From assembly GCA_022782405.1 (NCBI GenBank), contig JALFNK010000001.1, forward strand, positions 109,698 through 173,697: a DNA stretch of 64,000 bases, in the 5' to 3' direction. The notes below the pieces were generated by a model, which worked only from the letters and a program-made list of their open reading frames with translations, was not told where the DNA came from and did no database searches. The translations under genes were made by a program, and so were the position numbers. This stretch comes from Alistipes sp. (GTDB lineage Bacteria > Bacteroidota > Bacteroidia > Bacteroidales > Rikenellaceae). This document shows, piece after piece, positions 1 to 8,414 of the stretch (positions within the stretch are counted from its first letter, which is position 1; each line of letters starts with the position of its first letter).

Positions 1-784
1 TCGTGCTGCTGTTGCTGAACAGGTCGGCGTCGGTACGCTCCATGGCGAAGCCCTCCATCGGGATCACCTGCTTCTGCAGGTCGAAGATGTGGTGCCGCAG
101 CGAACTTTGGGTGAACCATTGCGAATTGCGGGTCTGTTCATAGGTCTCGCCGTGGAAGAGCGTAACGAGCAGGAAGCGCTTGTCGTCCGACAGCCGGATG
201 TAGCCCGAATCGGCGAGGATGGTGTTCATGTTGTTGTTCGCCGCGCGGTTGTCGTAGATGAGTACGTTGTGCAGCAGGTGCGTATCGGGATCCTGATGGC
301 TCACGCGGATCGACATGTTGTCGATGCCGTTGAAGAAGAGTCCGTCCTGGAATTCGAGCGCCTGCTTCTGCTGCTTGATGTCGTAGAGCGTGCTGTAGAG
401 TTTCTTGTTGGCGCTCGGCACCAGGTCGTTGCCGATGAAGAAGCTGCCTACGGAGATGATGCTCACGAGGATGATAAGCGGCTTGGTGATCTTGACGAGC
501 GACATGCCGGCCGACTTCATGGCCAGCAGCTCGTAGTTCTCGCCCAGGTTGCCCATCGTCATGATGGCCGCAAGCAGCATCGAGAGCGGCAGGCCCATCG
601 GGATCATGTTGGCCATGAAGTAGGTCATCAGCTCGATGATGATCCCGGCGCTCAACCCCTTTCCCACCAGCTCGTCGATATAACGCCATACGATGTTCAT
701 CATCAGCACGAACATGACGATGAAGAAGGTGAGCACCATGGGCCCGAGGTATGACTTCAGAACGAGTTTGTGGATGGTTTTCAT
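1..784 (-). CDS. LptF/LptG-family LPS export permease, 3' end cut off by window edge
   Basis: Inner-membrane permease of the YjgP/YjgQ family, which with LptB extracts lipopolysaccharide from the inner membrane and hands it to the periplasmic Lpt bridge. Reading the minus strand from the ATG at 784 gives MKTIHKLVLKSYLGPMVLTF, then two or three hydrophobic helices, then a LGENYELLAMKSAG stretch and an FFIGNDLVPSAN stretch typical of the family, followed by the start of the periplasmic beta-jellyroll. About 261 codons are present; the C-terminal helices lie outside. Its ATG overlaps the stop of the metal permease (ATGA), so the two are translationally coupled. LptF and LptG cannot be told apart from this part. 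The family call is firm. Confidence 0.85.
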   Translation of the reverse strand, partial: MKTIHKLVLKSYLGPMVLTFFIVMFVLMMNIVWRYIDELVGKGLSAGIIIELMTYFMANMIPMGLPLSMLLAAIMTMGNLGENYELLAMKSAGMSLVKITKPLIILVSIISVGSFFIGNDLVPSANKKLYSTLYDIKQQKQALEFQDGLFFNGIDNMSIRVSHQDPDTHLLHNVLIYDNRAANNNMNTILADSGYIRLSDDKRFLLVTLFHGETYEQTRNSQWFTQSSLRHHIFDLQKQVIPMEGFAMERTDADLFSNSST

Positions 785-1614
785 GCGGAGGCTCGCCTAT
801 TTTTCCTGTGCAAAGTTAATAGTTTTACCCCAATAAGCGTAAGAGTGAGGGTAAATATTATGGCAGCTCCGGGCGGAACTTCGAAATGGTAGCTGGCAAC
901 GAGCCCCGCGACGTTTCCGGCCACGGCCACGGCAGGGGCCCCGGCGGCGATGCGGCGATAGGACCGCGTGAAGGCATTGACGATGACCACGGGCATCGTG
1001 AGCAGCGAGATGAGCAGCACGATGCCCATGATGCGGATCGAGAGTACGATCGTTATGGCCACCAGGGCTGCCATCAGATAGGAGATCACCCGGGTGTGGA
1101 TGCCGCGGCTGCGGGCAAATTCGCGGTCGAAGGCGACATACATGACCGGACGCAGCCAGAGCGCGGCGCCGACGAGCAGCAGCAGCGTCAGCACAGCGAG
1201 CGAGACGACGTCCTGGCGGGTAACGGTTACGATGCTGCCGAACAGATAGGCCGAAAGGTCTCCGGAGGTGTATCCCGGGCGGAGACTCATGAAAAGGGCG
1301 CCGACGGCCATGCCCACCGACCAGATGATGCCGATGGCCGAATCCTCGCGGATGCGGCCGCGGCTTCCGGCCCACTCGATGCCCAGTGCCGAGAGTACGG
1401 CGAAGACGAGCGCCCCGCCTATGGGGTTGGCTCCCATCCAGAAGGCGATGCCCAGCCCGCCGAAAGAGGCGTGCGTGATGCCTCCGGCAAGGAAGACCAT
1501 GCGGCGGCAAACGACGTAGGTCCCGACGATCCCGCACGCAATACCCGACAGCACGCAGGCCGTCAGCGCGTTGGAGAGGTATCCGTATTGGAGCAGGTCG
1601 TTGAAGAATTCCAT
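781..1614 (-). CDS. Metal-ion ABC transporter permease (ZnuB/MntB family)
   Basis: Membrane component of a zinc/manganese-type ABC importer (ABC-3 family), 277 aa with about eight hydrophobic helices. Family features include the GGITHASFGGLGIAFWMG region, which corresponds to the conserved permease loop that contacts the ATPase, and a C-terminal run ending in a short basic tail. No ATPase or solute-binding partner lies beside it here, so it is an orphan permease or its partners are elsewhere. It is the first gene of a two-gene operon with the LptF/G gene, with a 4-nt overlap. A TAaaTTTG box at 1635-1642 sits about 20 nt upstream. The metal is not determinable from sequence. Confidence 0.85.
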   Translation of the reverse strand: MEFFNDLLQYGYLSNALTACVLSGIACGIVGTYVVCRRMVFLAGGITHASFGGLGIAFWMGANPIGGALVFAVLSALGIEWAGSRGRIREDSAIGIIWSVGMAVGALFMSLRPGYTSGDLSAYLFGSIVTVTRQDVVSLAVLTLLLLVGAALWLRPVMYVAFDREFARSRGIHTRVISYLMAALVAITIVLSIRIMGIVLLISLLTMPVVIVNAFTRSYRRIAAGAPAVAVAGNVAGLVASYHFEVPPGAAIIFTLTLTLIGVKLLTLHRKNRRASA

Positions 1615-1623
1615 CTGTACCCT

Positions 1624-1642
1624 ATTTGTGCGCGCAAATTTA
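1624..1642 (-). promoter_or_regulatory. -7 box of the metal permease promoter overlapped by a 16-bp palindrome
   Basis: TAAATTTG on the minus strand (1642 to 1635) matches the Bacteroidota -7 element. A near-perfect palindrome, ATTTGTGCGCGCAAAT at 1624-1639 (7 of 8 base pairs match), overlaps it and covers the likely transcription start. That is a suitable place for a repressor operator of a metal uptake gene; the operator role is inference. Confidence 0.5.
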
Positions 1643-1712
1643 GCTTTTTTCTTCGAAATGCGGGCTCTTTCGCCGAGTTTTCGTATTTTCGCACCCGTAA
1701 AAGAATGTAATC

Positions 1713-3011
1713 ATGCAACCTCGCAGAGTCAGTTTCCATACCCTCGGCTGCAAGCTCAACTTTTCGGAGACCTCGACGTTGGCCCGGGAGTTCGAGCGTG
1801 GCGGCTTCGTGCGCGTGGCCCCCACGGCCGAGGCGGACATATGCGTCATCAACAGCTGTTCGGTTACCGAACATGCCGACAAGAAGTGCCGCAACCTGAT
1901 CCGCCGGCTTCATCGCTGCAATCCGCAGGCGATCATCGCCGTAACGGGCTGTTACGCGCAGCTCAAGCCGCAGGAGATCGCGGCGATCGAAGGCGTGGAT
2001 ATCGTATTGGGCAACAACGATAAAGGCGATTTATACAAACGGGTGGTTGAACTTTCAGGAAAAGGGCGAGCGCAGATTTACAGCTGCGATACGGACTCGC
2101 TGACGCGCTTCTTCGCCGCCTTCTCGAGCGGCGACCGCACGCGGGCCTTCCTCAAGGTGCAGGACGGCTGCGACTACTGCTGCTCCTACTGCACGATCCA
2201 CTACGCCCGCGGTTCGAGCCGCAATTTGCCGATCGCCGATCTGGTCGGGGAAGCCCGCGCGATCGCAGCCGCCGGACAGCGCGAGATTGTCCTTACGGGG
2301 GTCAATATGGGCGATTTCGGCCGCACGACGGGCGAACGCTTCATCGACCTGCTGCGGGCGCTCGACACGGTCGAGGGGATCGACCGCTGCCGCATCTCCT
2401 CGATCGAGCCGAATCTGCTCACCGACGAGATCATTGCCTTCTGTGCCGCCTCGCCCCGTTTCCAGCACCATTTCCACATCCCGCTGCAGAGCGGTTCAGA
2501 CCGGATCCTGCATCTGATGCGTCGCCGCTATACCACCGAGCGCTTCGCCGACCGTATCGCTGCCGTGCGCCGGCTCATGCCCGATGCCTTCATCGGTATC
2601 GACGTGATCGTCGGTTTCCCCGGCGAGACCGATGCCGATTTCCGGACGACCTATGAGTTTCTGGAGCGCCTCGAACCCGCCTTCCTGCATATTTTCCCCT
2701 TCTCGGAGCGTCCCGGAACTCCGGCCGTCGATCTGCCCGACAAGGTGCAGGCGTCGGTCGCCACACGCCGTGTGGCCGAGCTCGAAGAGCTCTGTGCGCG
2801 ACTGCACGGCGCCTTCTGCGCCCGGGCCGTGGGTACGGAGGATACCGTGCTTTTCGAAAGTACGATGCGCGGCGGCATGATGTTCGGCTATACGGGCAAC
2901 TACCGCCGGGTGAAGGCTCCCTACGACCGGCGCCGGATCAATACGATCTGCCGCGTGCGGCTCGGCGGGATGGATGAATCTCACGATCTGACGGGTGAAA
3001 TTCTGGATTAA
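1713..3011 (+). CDS. mtaB: tRNA t6A37 methylthiotransferase MtaB
   Basis: Radical-SAM methylthiotransferase that converts t6A to ms2t6A at position 37 of tRNAs reading ANN codons. The 432-aa protein has the UPF0004 domain with three iron-sulphur cysteines (C13, C49, C80), the radical-SAM CX3CX2C cluster at C153, C157 and C160 in QDGCDYCCSYC, and the downstream YARG and LTGVN motifs. A C-terminal TRAM-like region follows. The bipartite N-terminal cysteine pattern and the YARG context match MtaB rather than MiaB. It is divergent from the metal permease; an imperfect -7 box (TATTTTCG, 1684-1691) lies 22 nt upstream. Confidence 0.92.
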   Translation: MQPRRVSFHTLGCKLNFSETSTLAREFERGGFVRVAPTAEADICVINSCSVTEHADKKCRNLIRRLHRCNPQAIIAVTGCYAQLKPQEIAAIEGVDIVLGNNDKGDLYKRVVELSGKGRAQIYSCDTDSLTRFFAAFSSGDRTRAFLKVQDGCDYCCSYCTIHYARGSSRNLPIADLVGEARAIAAAGQREIVLTGVNMGDFGRTTGERFIDLLRALDTVEGIDRCRISSIEPNLLTDEIIAFCAASPRFQHHFHIPLQSGSDRILHLMRRRYTTERFADRIAAVRRLMPDAFIGIDVIVGFPGETDADFRTTYEFLERLEPAFLHIFPFSERPGTPAVDLPDKVQASVATRRVAELEELCARLHGAFCARAVGTEDTVLFESTMRGGMMFGYTGNYRRVKAPYDRRRINTICRVRLGGMDESHDLTGEILD

Positions 3012-3017
3012 ATTTCG

Positions 3018-3025
3018 TATATTTG
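3018..3025 (+). promoter_or_regulatory. -7 box TATATTTG upstream of the sensor-like protein/trkH cluster
   Basis: TATATTTG directly follows the mtaB stop and precedes the ATG at 3041 by 15 nt. Its presence makes a TTG start inside it (3023) unlikely and supports the later ATG. Confidence 0.65.
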
Positions 3026-3040
3026 CAAGAACTTAATCGG

Positions 3041-3838
3041 ATGAATGTTATGACGGGGATGCGCAAACGCGTAACGGCCGGATTCTTGAGCATTGTCTGC
3101 CTGCTCTTTTTCTCGGGCATGGTTTCGTTTATCGAGTTGAGCCGCCTGAGCCGCGATACGGGAGAGATTCTCGGTGCCAACCAGCGGAACATCGAGCTGG
3201 CCAAGCAGATGCTCGATGCCGTGCATGACCAGAACATGGCTATGGTCCGCCTCTCGGTCTTCGGCGACCGGTCGTACGACAGCCTTTGCCGTGCGGGTAT
3301 CGACCGCCTTGAGCAGGCTCTGCTTACGGCCCAGGAGGAGGCCTTCGACAAGTCGTTTCTCGATTCGCTCGCATTTGCAACGACCGAACTGCGTGTGCTG
3401 ACCGACAATTTCCTGGCTTTCGGCACCGGCGGCGCTGCGGCCGATTCGCTGCGGACCGGCGTTGCTGATTCCTCCGGCAGCCGCTGGTACAACGAGGTAT
3501 ACGAGGTGCAGTACGACAAGCTGATCTCGGCGATCAACAACTATATGACCTCCACGCAGAGTTCGCTGGCCCCGCGGGCCGAGCGGATGAAGACCAATGC
3601 CTACCGGGCCGTAACACCCGTGCTGATTTCGCTCGTGGTGATGATCGCCATCGTGCTGATGTTCTACTATTTCATCCTTGTCTACTGCGTGTCGCCCGTC
3701 GAACGGATGGACCGGGGGCTGGAGAATTACCTCTCGTTCCGGGTGCCCTTTACGGTCAAAGGCGAACTCAAGGATGAGATGCTGGCACTCAAGGAGAAGA
3801 TCGAATCGCTCATCAACCTCATCAAACAGTCGAAATAA
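3041..3838 (+). CDS. Membrane sensor-like protein with a periplasmic helical domain and no output domain
   Basis: A 265-aa protein with an N-terminal membrane helix (about residues 8-30), a largely helical extracytoplasmic segment of about 150 residues, a second helix (VTPVLISLVVMIAIVLMFYY) and a short cytoplasmic HAMP-like tail (SPVERMDRGLENYLSFR). This is the architecture of the sensory half of chemoreceptors and histidine kinases (4-helix-bundle MCP type), but no kinase, methyl-accepting or cyclase domain follows. It ends 12 nt before trkH and probably shares its transcript, so a role in signalling to, or assembling with, potassium uptake is possible but unproven. ATGs at 3050 and 3059 are alternative starts. 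Confidence 0.65.
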   Translation: MNVMTGMRKRVTAGFLSIVCLLFFSGMVSFIELSRLSRDTGEILGANQRNIELAKQMLDAVHDQNMAMVRLSVFGDRSYDSLCRAGIDRLEQALLTAQEEAFDKSFLDSLAFATTELRVLTDNFLAFGTGGAAADSLRTGVADSSGSRWYNEVYEVQYDKLISAINNYMTSTQSSLAPRAERMKTNAYRAVTPVLISLVVMIAIVLMFYYFILVYCVSPVERMDRGLENYLSFRVPFTVKGELKDEMLALKEKIESLINLIKQSK

Positions 3839-3850
3839 AAAGGGACGGAG

Positions 3851-5296
3851 ATGCGGATAGACGTGGTTTTGCGATATGTCGGGATCGTGATGCTTTTCAT
3901 CGCGGCCTTCATGCTCGTGTCGGCAGGAATCTCCTGCGTCAGCGGCATGGATTCGGCATTCTATCCCCTGCTTCTTTCGGCCCTGCTGACCATTCTGCTG
4001 GGTGTGTTTCCGCTGATCTTCGTCGGCAAACGCGATCAGATCTCCAACAAGGAGGGCTTCTGCATCGTCGTGGGCTCGTGGCTCGTGGCGTGTGTCGTCA
4101 GCATGTTCCCCTATCTGATCTGGGGCGGGGAGTTCAGCCTGGCGAATGCCTGGTTCGAGAGCGTTTCGGGGCTTACCACAACCGGTGCTTCGGTGCTTAC
4201 CAATGTGGAGGCATTGCCCCGGGGATTGCAGTTCTGGCGTTTTTCGACGACCTGGATCGGCGGTATGGGTGTGGTGATGTTCGCCCTGGTGGTGCTCCCG
4301 ACGATGGGGCGCAGCAAGATGACCCTCTCGAACATGGAACTCTCGTCGCTGGCCCGCGACAACTACCGTTACCGCACACAGATGATCGTGCATGTGCTGC
4401 TGGTGGTCTATGTCGGGCTGACGGCCCTCTCGACCGTGATGCTCAAACTCTCGGGCATGAATTGGTTCGATTCGCTGTGCCATGCCATGTCGGCAGCGGC
4501 GACGAGCGGTTTCTCGACCAAGAATGCCAGTGTGGCCTATTTCAACAGTCCGCTCATCGAAACCGTCCTGATCGTAACGATGGGTATCGCCGGAATGCAC
4601 TTCGGGTTGATCTATGCGACGGTAACCGGCAAACGGAACAATCTGTTCCGTTCCGAGGTTACGCGCTGGTATGTGGGCATTCTGCTGGGCTGCAGCGCTT
4701 TGATCGCCATCAGCCTCTATGCCGCGGAGATCTACCCCACGCTTACCTCGTCGTTCCGTCATGCGGCCTTCCAGTTCTTTTCGCTGATGACCACCACGGG
4801 CTTTGCGTCGGCCGATTCGAGCATCTGGCCGCCGTTTGCCATCGTGCTGCTCATGTTCGGATCGATCGTCTGTGCCTGTGCGGGATCGACAACTGGCGGT
4901 ATGAAGGTCAATCGGCTCGTGTTGGCCGGCAAGATGATCCGCAAGCAGCTGCAGCGGCAACAGCACCCCAATGCCATACTCCGTGTCAAGCTGGACGGCA
5001 TCCTCCAGGAGGACGGATTGCTTCACGGAGTGATGATTTTCATCGTAACCTACATGCTGGCCATTTTGGCCGGTACGGTTTTCGCGACGCTGTGCGGTGT
5101 GGATCTGATGACCTCGTTTTCGGGGACGATCGCCTGTCTGGGCAATGTGGGGCCCGGTTTCGGAGAGGTCTACTCGATGGGCAACTACGCCGCGATTCCG
5201 GCCGCTGTCAAATTTTTCTATACTTTGCTGATGCTGTTGGGCCGTCTGGAAATTTTCGGTCTGATCCAGCTCTTTTTCATTAAATGGTGGAGATGA
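3851..5296 (+). CDS. trkH: TrkH-family potassium uptake protein
   Basis: Ion-conducting subunit of a Trk/Ktr potassium uptake system, 481 aa, with eight to ten membrane segments and four pore-loop regions carrying the selectivity-filter glycines: SGLTTTGASV, ATSGFST, TTTGFASAD and LGNVGPGFG. The cytoplasmic NAD-binding partner TrkA is not adjacent. It sits between a sensor-like membrane protein and a coiled-coil secreted protein, and its stop overlaps the latter's start, so the three probably form one transcript. Confidence 0.92.
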   Translation: MRIDVVLRYVGIVMLFIAAFMLVSAGISCVSGMDSAFYPLLLSALLTILLGVFPLIFVGKRDQISNKEGFCIVVGSWLVACVVSMFPYLIWGGEFSLANAWFESVSGLTTTGASVLTNVEALPRGLQFWRFSTTWIGGMGVVMFALVVLPTMGRSKMTLSNMELSSLARDNYRYRTQMIVHVLLVVYVGLTALSTVMLKLSGMNWFDSLCHAMSAAATSGFSTKNASVAYFNSPLIETVLIVTMGIAGMHFGLIYATVTGKRNNLFRSEVTRWYVGILLGCSALIAISLYAAEIYPTLTSSFRHAAFQFFSLMTTTGFASADSSIWPPFAIVLLMFGSIVCACAGSTTGGMKVNRLVLAGKMIRKQLQRQQHPNAILRVKLDGILQEDGLLHGVMIFIVTYMLAILAGTVFATLCGVDLMTSFSGTIACLGNVGPGFGEVYSMGNYAAIPAAVKFFYTLLMLLGRLEIFGLIQLFFIKWWR

Positions 5297-6837
5297 TGAA
5301 CGTGAAGATTCACAGAATTTGCATATCGTTTGCCGCGCTGTTGGCGGTCGGAACACTCCGGGGCCAGCAACTCGACGTGAAGGCCCGTATCGCCGGGCTT
5401 GAGCGGAACGAAACGTACATGTCCCTGTTGCGCGAGGATGCCCTGCTGCAGTCGCGCGAGGATTCGATCGTGCGGGTCGTGGATCGGCTGCGCGTCCAGC
5501 TGCGGGAGGATCCCGAAGGGCGTCAGATGTACTCCCAGGAGATTCTCGCCCTTGAAAACCGGATCTTCGAGATCCGCAATGCCAAGGGTCAGCTCGTCGA
5601 TCGGATCAACACCATCGAGCAGGAATGGGTGCTGGCCAACCTCGACAGCGGGATCGGAAGCACGGCCTCCGCATATGGAGGAGCGCCCGAAATTCCCGAT
5701 TCGTTGAAGGTCCGCAACCTGATCTACAATCCGTGGTTCTCCGAGCAGCTTCCCGCCGTGGATTATGCCGCATTGCGCCGCTCCCAGGACCTCGAACTGA
5801 AGGCCGTGGATTACGCGAACCGCTATTTCGTCAATTACGAGACCCTGAAACAGCTCGCCGAGACCTATGCCGCAGTGCCTACGGAAGCCGAAGCGCAGGA
5901 GCTGTACGACCGTTACAATACCCTGCAGGGGATGAATCGAGTGCTGGCCGATTCGCTGGCCGGAACCTGGAACTATATTTTCGACAACAAGAACTATGCG
6001 TACGGCTATCTGCTCGACAAGCTGGGACAGGAGACAGTCCTTTCGCACGAGGAGGAGGCTTTGTCTGAGGCCCAGCGGCAGCTTGCCGCGCTGCGCGGCG
6101 AGACGGCTTCGGATGCCGTGGCGGACTATTTCCTGCGCAAGCGCGTTCTGGTCGATTATGAGCGGGCCGTAGCCGATGTGCTTTCGCTCGACGAGGCTGC
6201 CGATTCGCTCCGCGGGGTCTCCGAACAACTGGCGGCGGTGGATTTCCGCCTTCCGAAGATTACGGTCGCCGAGCGCTATTTCCTGCAGTACGACAGTGTG
6301 ATTTTTACCAAGAGCCCGAAATACAGCTATCAGAACCCGATTCCCGAATGCACGGTCTACGAGCATGGAACGATCTACCGTATCCTGCTGGGTACGTTCA
6401 ACACCAAGCGGGCCGTCTCGACCTTCCGGGGAGCCTATCCGCTCTCCTATCTGGTGAACGATGAGGGGAAATGGTGCTACTACACGGGCGGGTTCGCCAC
6501 GCGCGAGGAGGCCGATTCGGTGCAGGTCGTGCTGAAGAAGCACGGATTCATACGTCCCGAGGTGGTCGTCTGGAACGACGGCGTCTACCGCAACCTGGCG
6601 CAGGAGGCCGATGCCCCCGTATCGTACCGGGTTGAGATTTCGGGAACGGACGACCTCTCGGAGACCGTACGGACGGCCATTGCGGAGCAGGCCGAAGGCC
6701 GCGAGCTTTCCCGGGTCGGGCAGCAGTTCTTCGTCATCGGGACGTTCGACGACCTGGCCGTGGCCGAACGTTTGGCCGCCGCCCTTCGGCAACTTGACCC
6801 CGCATTGGAAATAAAAGTGGCGGAAACTTCCGAATAA
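5293..6837 (+). CDS. Secreted coiled-coil protein with SPOR-like C-terminal repeats
   Basis: A 514-aa protein with a signal peptide (ISFAALLAVGTLRGQ, cleavage near AQ-type site), then a long charged helical region likely to form coiled coils (residues about 20-330). The C-terminal third contains a SPOR-like segment (YRILLGTFNTKRAVSTF ... YYTGGFATREEADSV) and a weaker second copy before the stop. SPOR domains bind denuded peptidoglycan glycan strands, so a periplasmic envelope role at the division site or wall is a fair inference. The ATG at 5293 overlaps the trkH stop (ATGA) and is preferred over the ATG at 5284 because coupling at this junction is typical here. No specific homologue is recognised. 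Confidence 0.65.
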   Translation: MMNVKIHRICISFAALLAVGTLRGQQLDVKARIAGLERNETYMSLLREDALLQSREDSIVRVVDRLRVQLREDPEGRQMYSQEILALENRIFEIRNAKGQLVDRINTIEQEWVLANLDSGIGSTASAYGGAPEIPDSLKVRNLIYNPWFSEQLPAVDYAALRRSQDLELKAVDYANRYFVNYETLKQLAETYAAVPTEAEAQELYDRYNTLQGMNRVLADSLAGTWNYIFDNKNYAYGYLLDKLGQETVLSHEEEALSEAQRQLAALRGETASDAVADYFLRKRVLVDYERAVADVLSLDEAADSLRGVSEQLAAVDFRLPKITVAERYFLQYDSVIFTKSPKYSYQNPIPECTVYEHGTIYRILLGTFNTKRAVSTFRGAYPLSYLVNDEGKWCYYTGGFATREEADSVQVVLKKHGFIRPEVVVWNDGVYRNLAQEADAPVSYRVEISGTDDLSETVRTAIAEQAEGRELSRVGQQFFVIGTFDDLAVAERLAAALRQLDPALEIKVAETSE

Positions 6838-6867
6838 CCGACTTTTTTGGCTATCTTTAGCTCCGTT

Positions 6868-7338
6868 ATGGAACTTTTTTACATCGTATTGCTGATTGTG
6901 CTCGGGCTGCTCTTTCTGGTGGCCGAGCTGATCCTGCTGCCTGGAGTCTCGGTGGGGGCTCTGCTGGCCCTGGTTTGCGACGGATTTGCCATATGGCTGG
7001 GATTCCGGGATTTCGGAACGGCGGGAGGTGCCGTCGTGATCGTTGCGGTTCTCGTCCTGTCGCTCGTCGTAACGGTCGTTTCGCTGAGGGCGAAGACCTG
7101 GCAGCGCTTTTCGCTGCGGCAGGAGATCCGTTCGTCGAGCACCCCGGTCCTGCCGTCCGAGGAGCTGCACGCCGGCGACCGCGGCAAGACCCTGTCGCGT
7201 CTGTCGCCCATGGGCAAGGTCGAGATCGGCGGCCGCATCTACGAGGCCAAGTCGCTCGATGCCTATGTCGATCCGCAACGCGAAGTCGAGGTCGTGGGCT
7301 TCGAAAATTTCAGTGTCATCGTAAAACCCGTAAAATAA
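6868..7338 (+). CDS. NfeD-family membrane protein
   Basis: Short NfeD-like protein of 156 aa: two or three N-terminal membrane helices (LFYIVLLIVLGLLFLVAELI and following) and a soluble C-terminal OB-fold domain of about 60 residues (from GDRGKTLSRLSPMGKVEIGG). Such proteins pair with flotillins, and the flotillin gene follows after 17 nt. The ATG at 6868 is chosen because the upstream TTG (6847) overlaps a -7-like sequence (TATCTTTA at 6852-6859). The pair is thought to organise membrane microdomains; that role is family knowledge. Confidence 0.85.
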   Translation: MELFYIVLLIVLGLLFLVAELILLPGVSVGALLALVCDGFAIWLGFRDFGTAGGAVVIVAVLVLSLVVTVVSLRAKTWQRFSLRQEIRSSSTPVLPSEELHAGDRGKTLSRLSPMGKVEIGGRIYEAKSLDAYVDPQREVEVVGFENFSVIVKPVK

Positions 7339-7355
7339 CCTAAAACCGCACGAAT

Positions 7356-8327
7356 ATGGATTTTCAGGTAGGATTGATCGCCGTGATCGTTTTCGTATGT
7401 ATCGTAGCCCTGTGGCTCATCTTCTATTTTATTCCCGTGGGCCTGTGGTTCTCGGCGCTCGTGTCGGGCGTGCGGATCAGCCTGCTGCAGCTGGTGCTGA
7501 TGCGCTGGCGCAAGGTGCCGCCCTCGACGATCGTCTCGTCGATGATCGAGAGCACGAAGGCGGGGCTTGCGCTCAATCCCAACGAGCTGGAGGCGCATTA
7601 TCTGGCCGGCGGCAATGTTACGAACGTGGTGCATGCCCTCGTTTCGGCCCAGAAGGCCAATATCATGCTCGACTTCAAGATGGCGACGGCCATTGACCTG
7701 GCGGGCCGCGACGTTTTTGAGGCCGTGCAGATGTCGGTGAACCCGAAGGTCATCAATACGCCTCCCGTAGCCGCCGTGGCCAAGGACGGTATTCAGCTCA
7801 TTGCCAAGGCCCGCGTTACGGTGCGTGCGAATATCAAGCAGCTGGTCGGCGGAGCCGGTGAGGAGACCGTGCTGGCGCGTGTCGGCGAAGGTATCGTCTC
7901 GTCGATCGGTTCGGCCCTTTCGCACAAGATCGTGCTCGAGAATCCCGACTCGATCTCCCGCGTGGTACTCGAAAAGGGCCTCGATGCGGGTACTGCCTTT
8001 GAGATCCTTTCGATCGACATCGCCGATATCGACGTAGGCAAGAATATCGGCGCCCAGTTGCAGATGGACCAGGCCGAGGCCGACAAGAACATTGCGCAGG
8101 CCAAGGCCGAAGAGCGCCGTGCGATGGCCGTGGCCCTCGAGCAGGAGAACAAGGCCAAGGCGCAGGATGCCCGGGCCAAGGTGATTCTTGCCGAAGCGGA
8201 GGTGCCGCTAGCCATGGCCGAGGCCTTCCGCAACGGAAATCTCGGCATCATGGACTACTACCGGATGAAAAACATCATGGCCGACACGTCGATGCGTGAG
8301 ACAATCGCCCGGCCCGAAAAGAAATAA
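7356..8327 (+). CDS. floA: Flotillin-like protein FloA
   Basis: Bacterial flotillin of the YqfA/FloA group, 323 aa. It has an N-terminal membrane hairpin (residues about 5-45, with [18 protein letters not shown]), an SPFH/PHB domain with [20 protein letters not shown] and [13 protein letters not shown] segments, and an alanine/glutamate-rich C-terminal coiled coil ([19 protein letters not shown]). It lies 17 nt behind nfeD, a conserved pairing, and is followed by an intrinsic terminator at 8331. FloA scaffolds functional membrane microdomains; partners cannot be inferred here. Confidence 0.93.
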   Translation: MDFQVGLIAVIVFVCIVALWLIFYFIPVGLWFSALVSGVRISLLQLVLMRWRKVPPSTIVSSMIESTKAGLALNPNELEAHYLAGGNVTNVVHALVSAQKANIMLDFKMATAIDLAGRDVFEAVQMSVNPKVINTPPVAAVAKDGIQLIAKARVTVRANIKQLVGGAGEETVLARVGEGIVSSIGSALSHKIVLENPDSISRVVLEKGLDAGTAFEILSIDIADIDVGKNIGAQLQMDQAEADKNIAQAKAEERRAMAVALEQENKAKAQDARAKVILAEAEVPLAMAEAFRNGNLGIMDYYRMKNIMADTSMRETIARPEKK

Positions 8328-8330
8328 CCC

Positions 8331-8368
8331 GCAGGAGGGTGTGCCGCGAAGGTGCACCCTGCTTTTTT
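8331..8368 (+). terminator. Intrinsic terminator after floA
   Basis: An imperfect stem, GCAGGAGGGTGTGCC pairing with GGTGCACCCTGC, is followed by TTTTTT just after the floA stop. Confidence 0.7.
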
Positions 8369-8414
8369 GACTTGCGAACCGCATTATGGAATCTTATTGT
8401 TTTATACCCGAATC

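Noticed and set aside
3023..3040. TTG start for the sensor-like protein
   Set aside because: It lies inside the -7 promoter box.
3008..5356. A 782-codon open frame on the minus strand antisense to the sensor-like gene and trkH
   Set aside because: Composition is His/Gln/Arg-rich with no domains or signals; it is a shadow of high-GC coding on the other strand.
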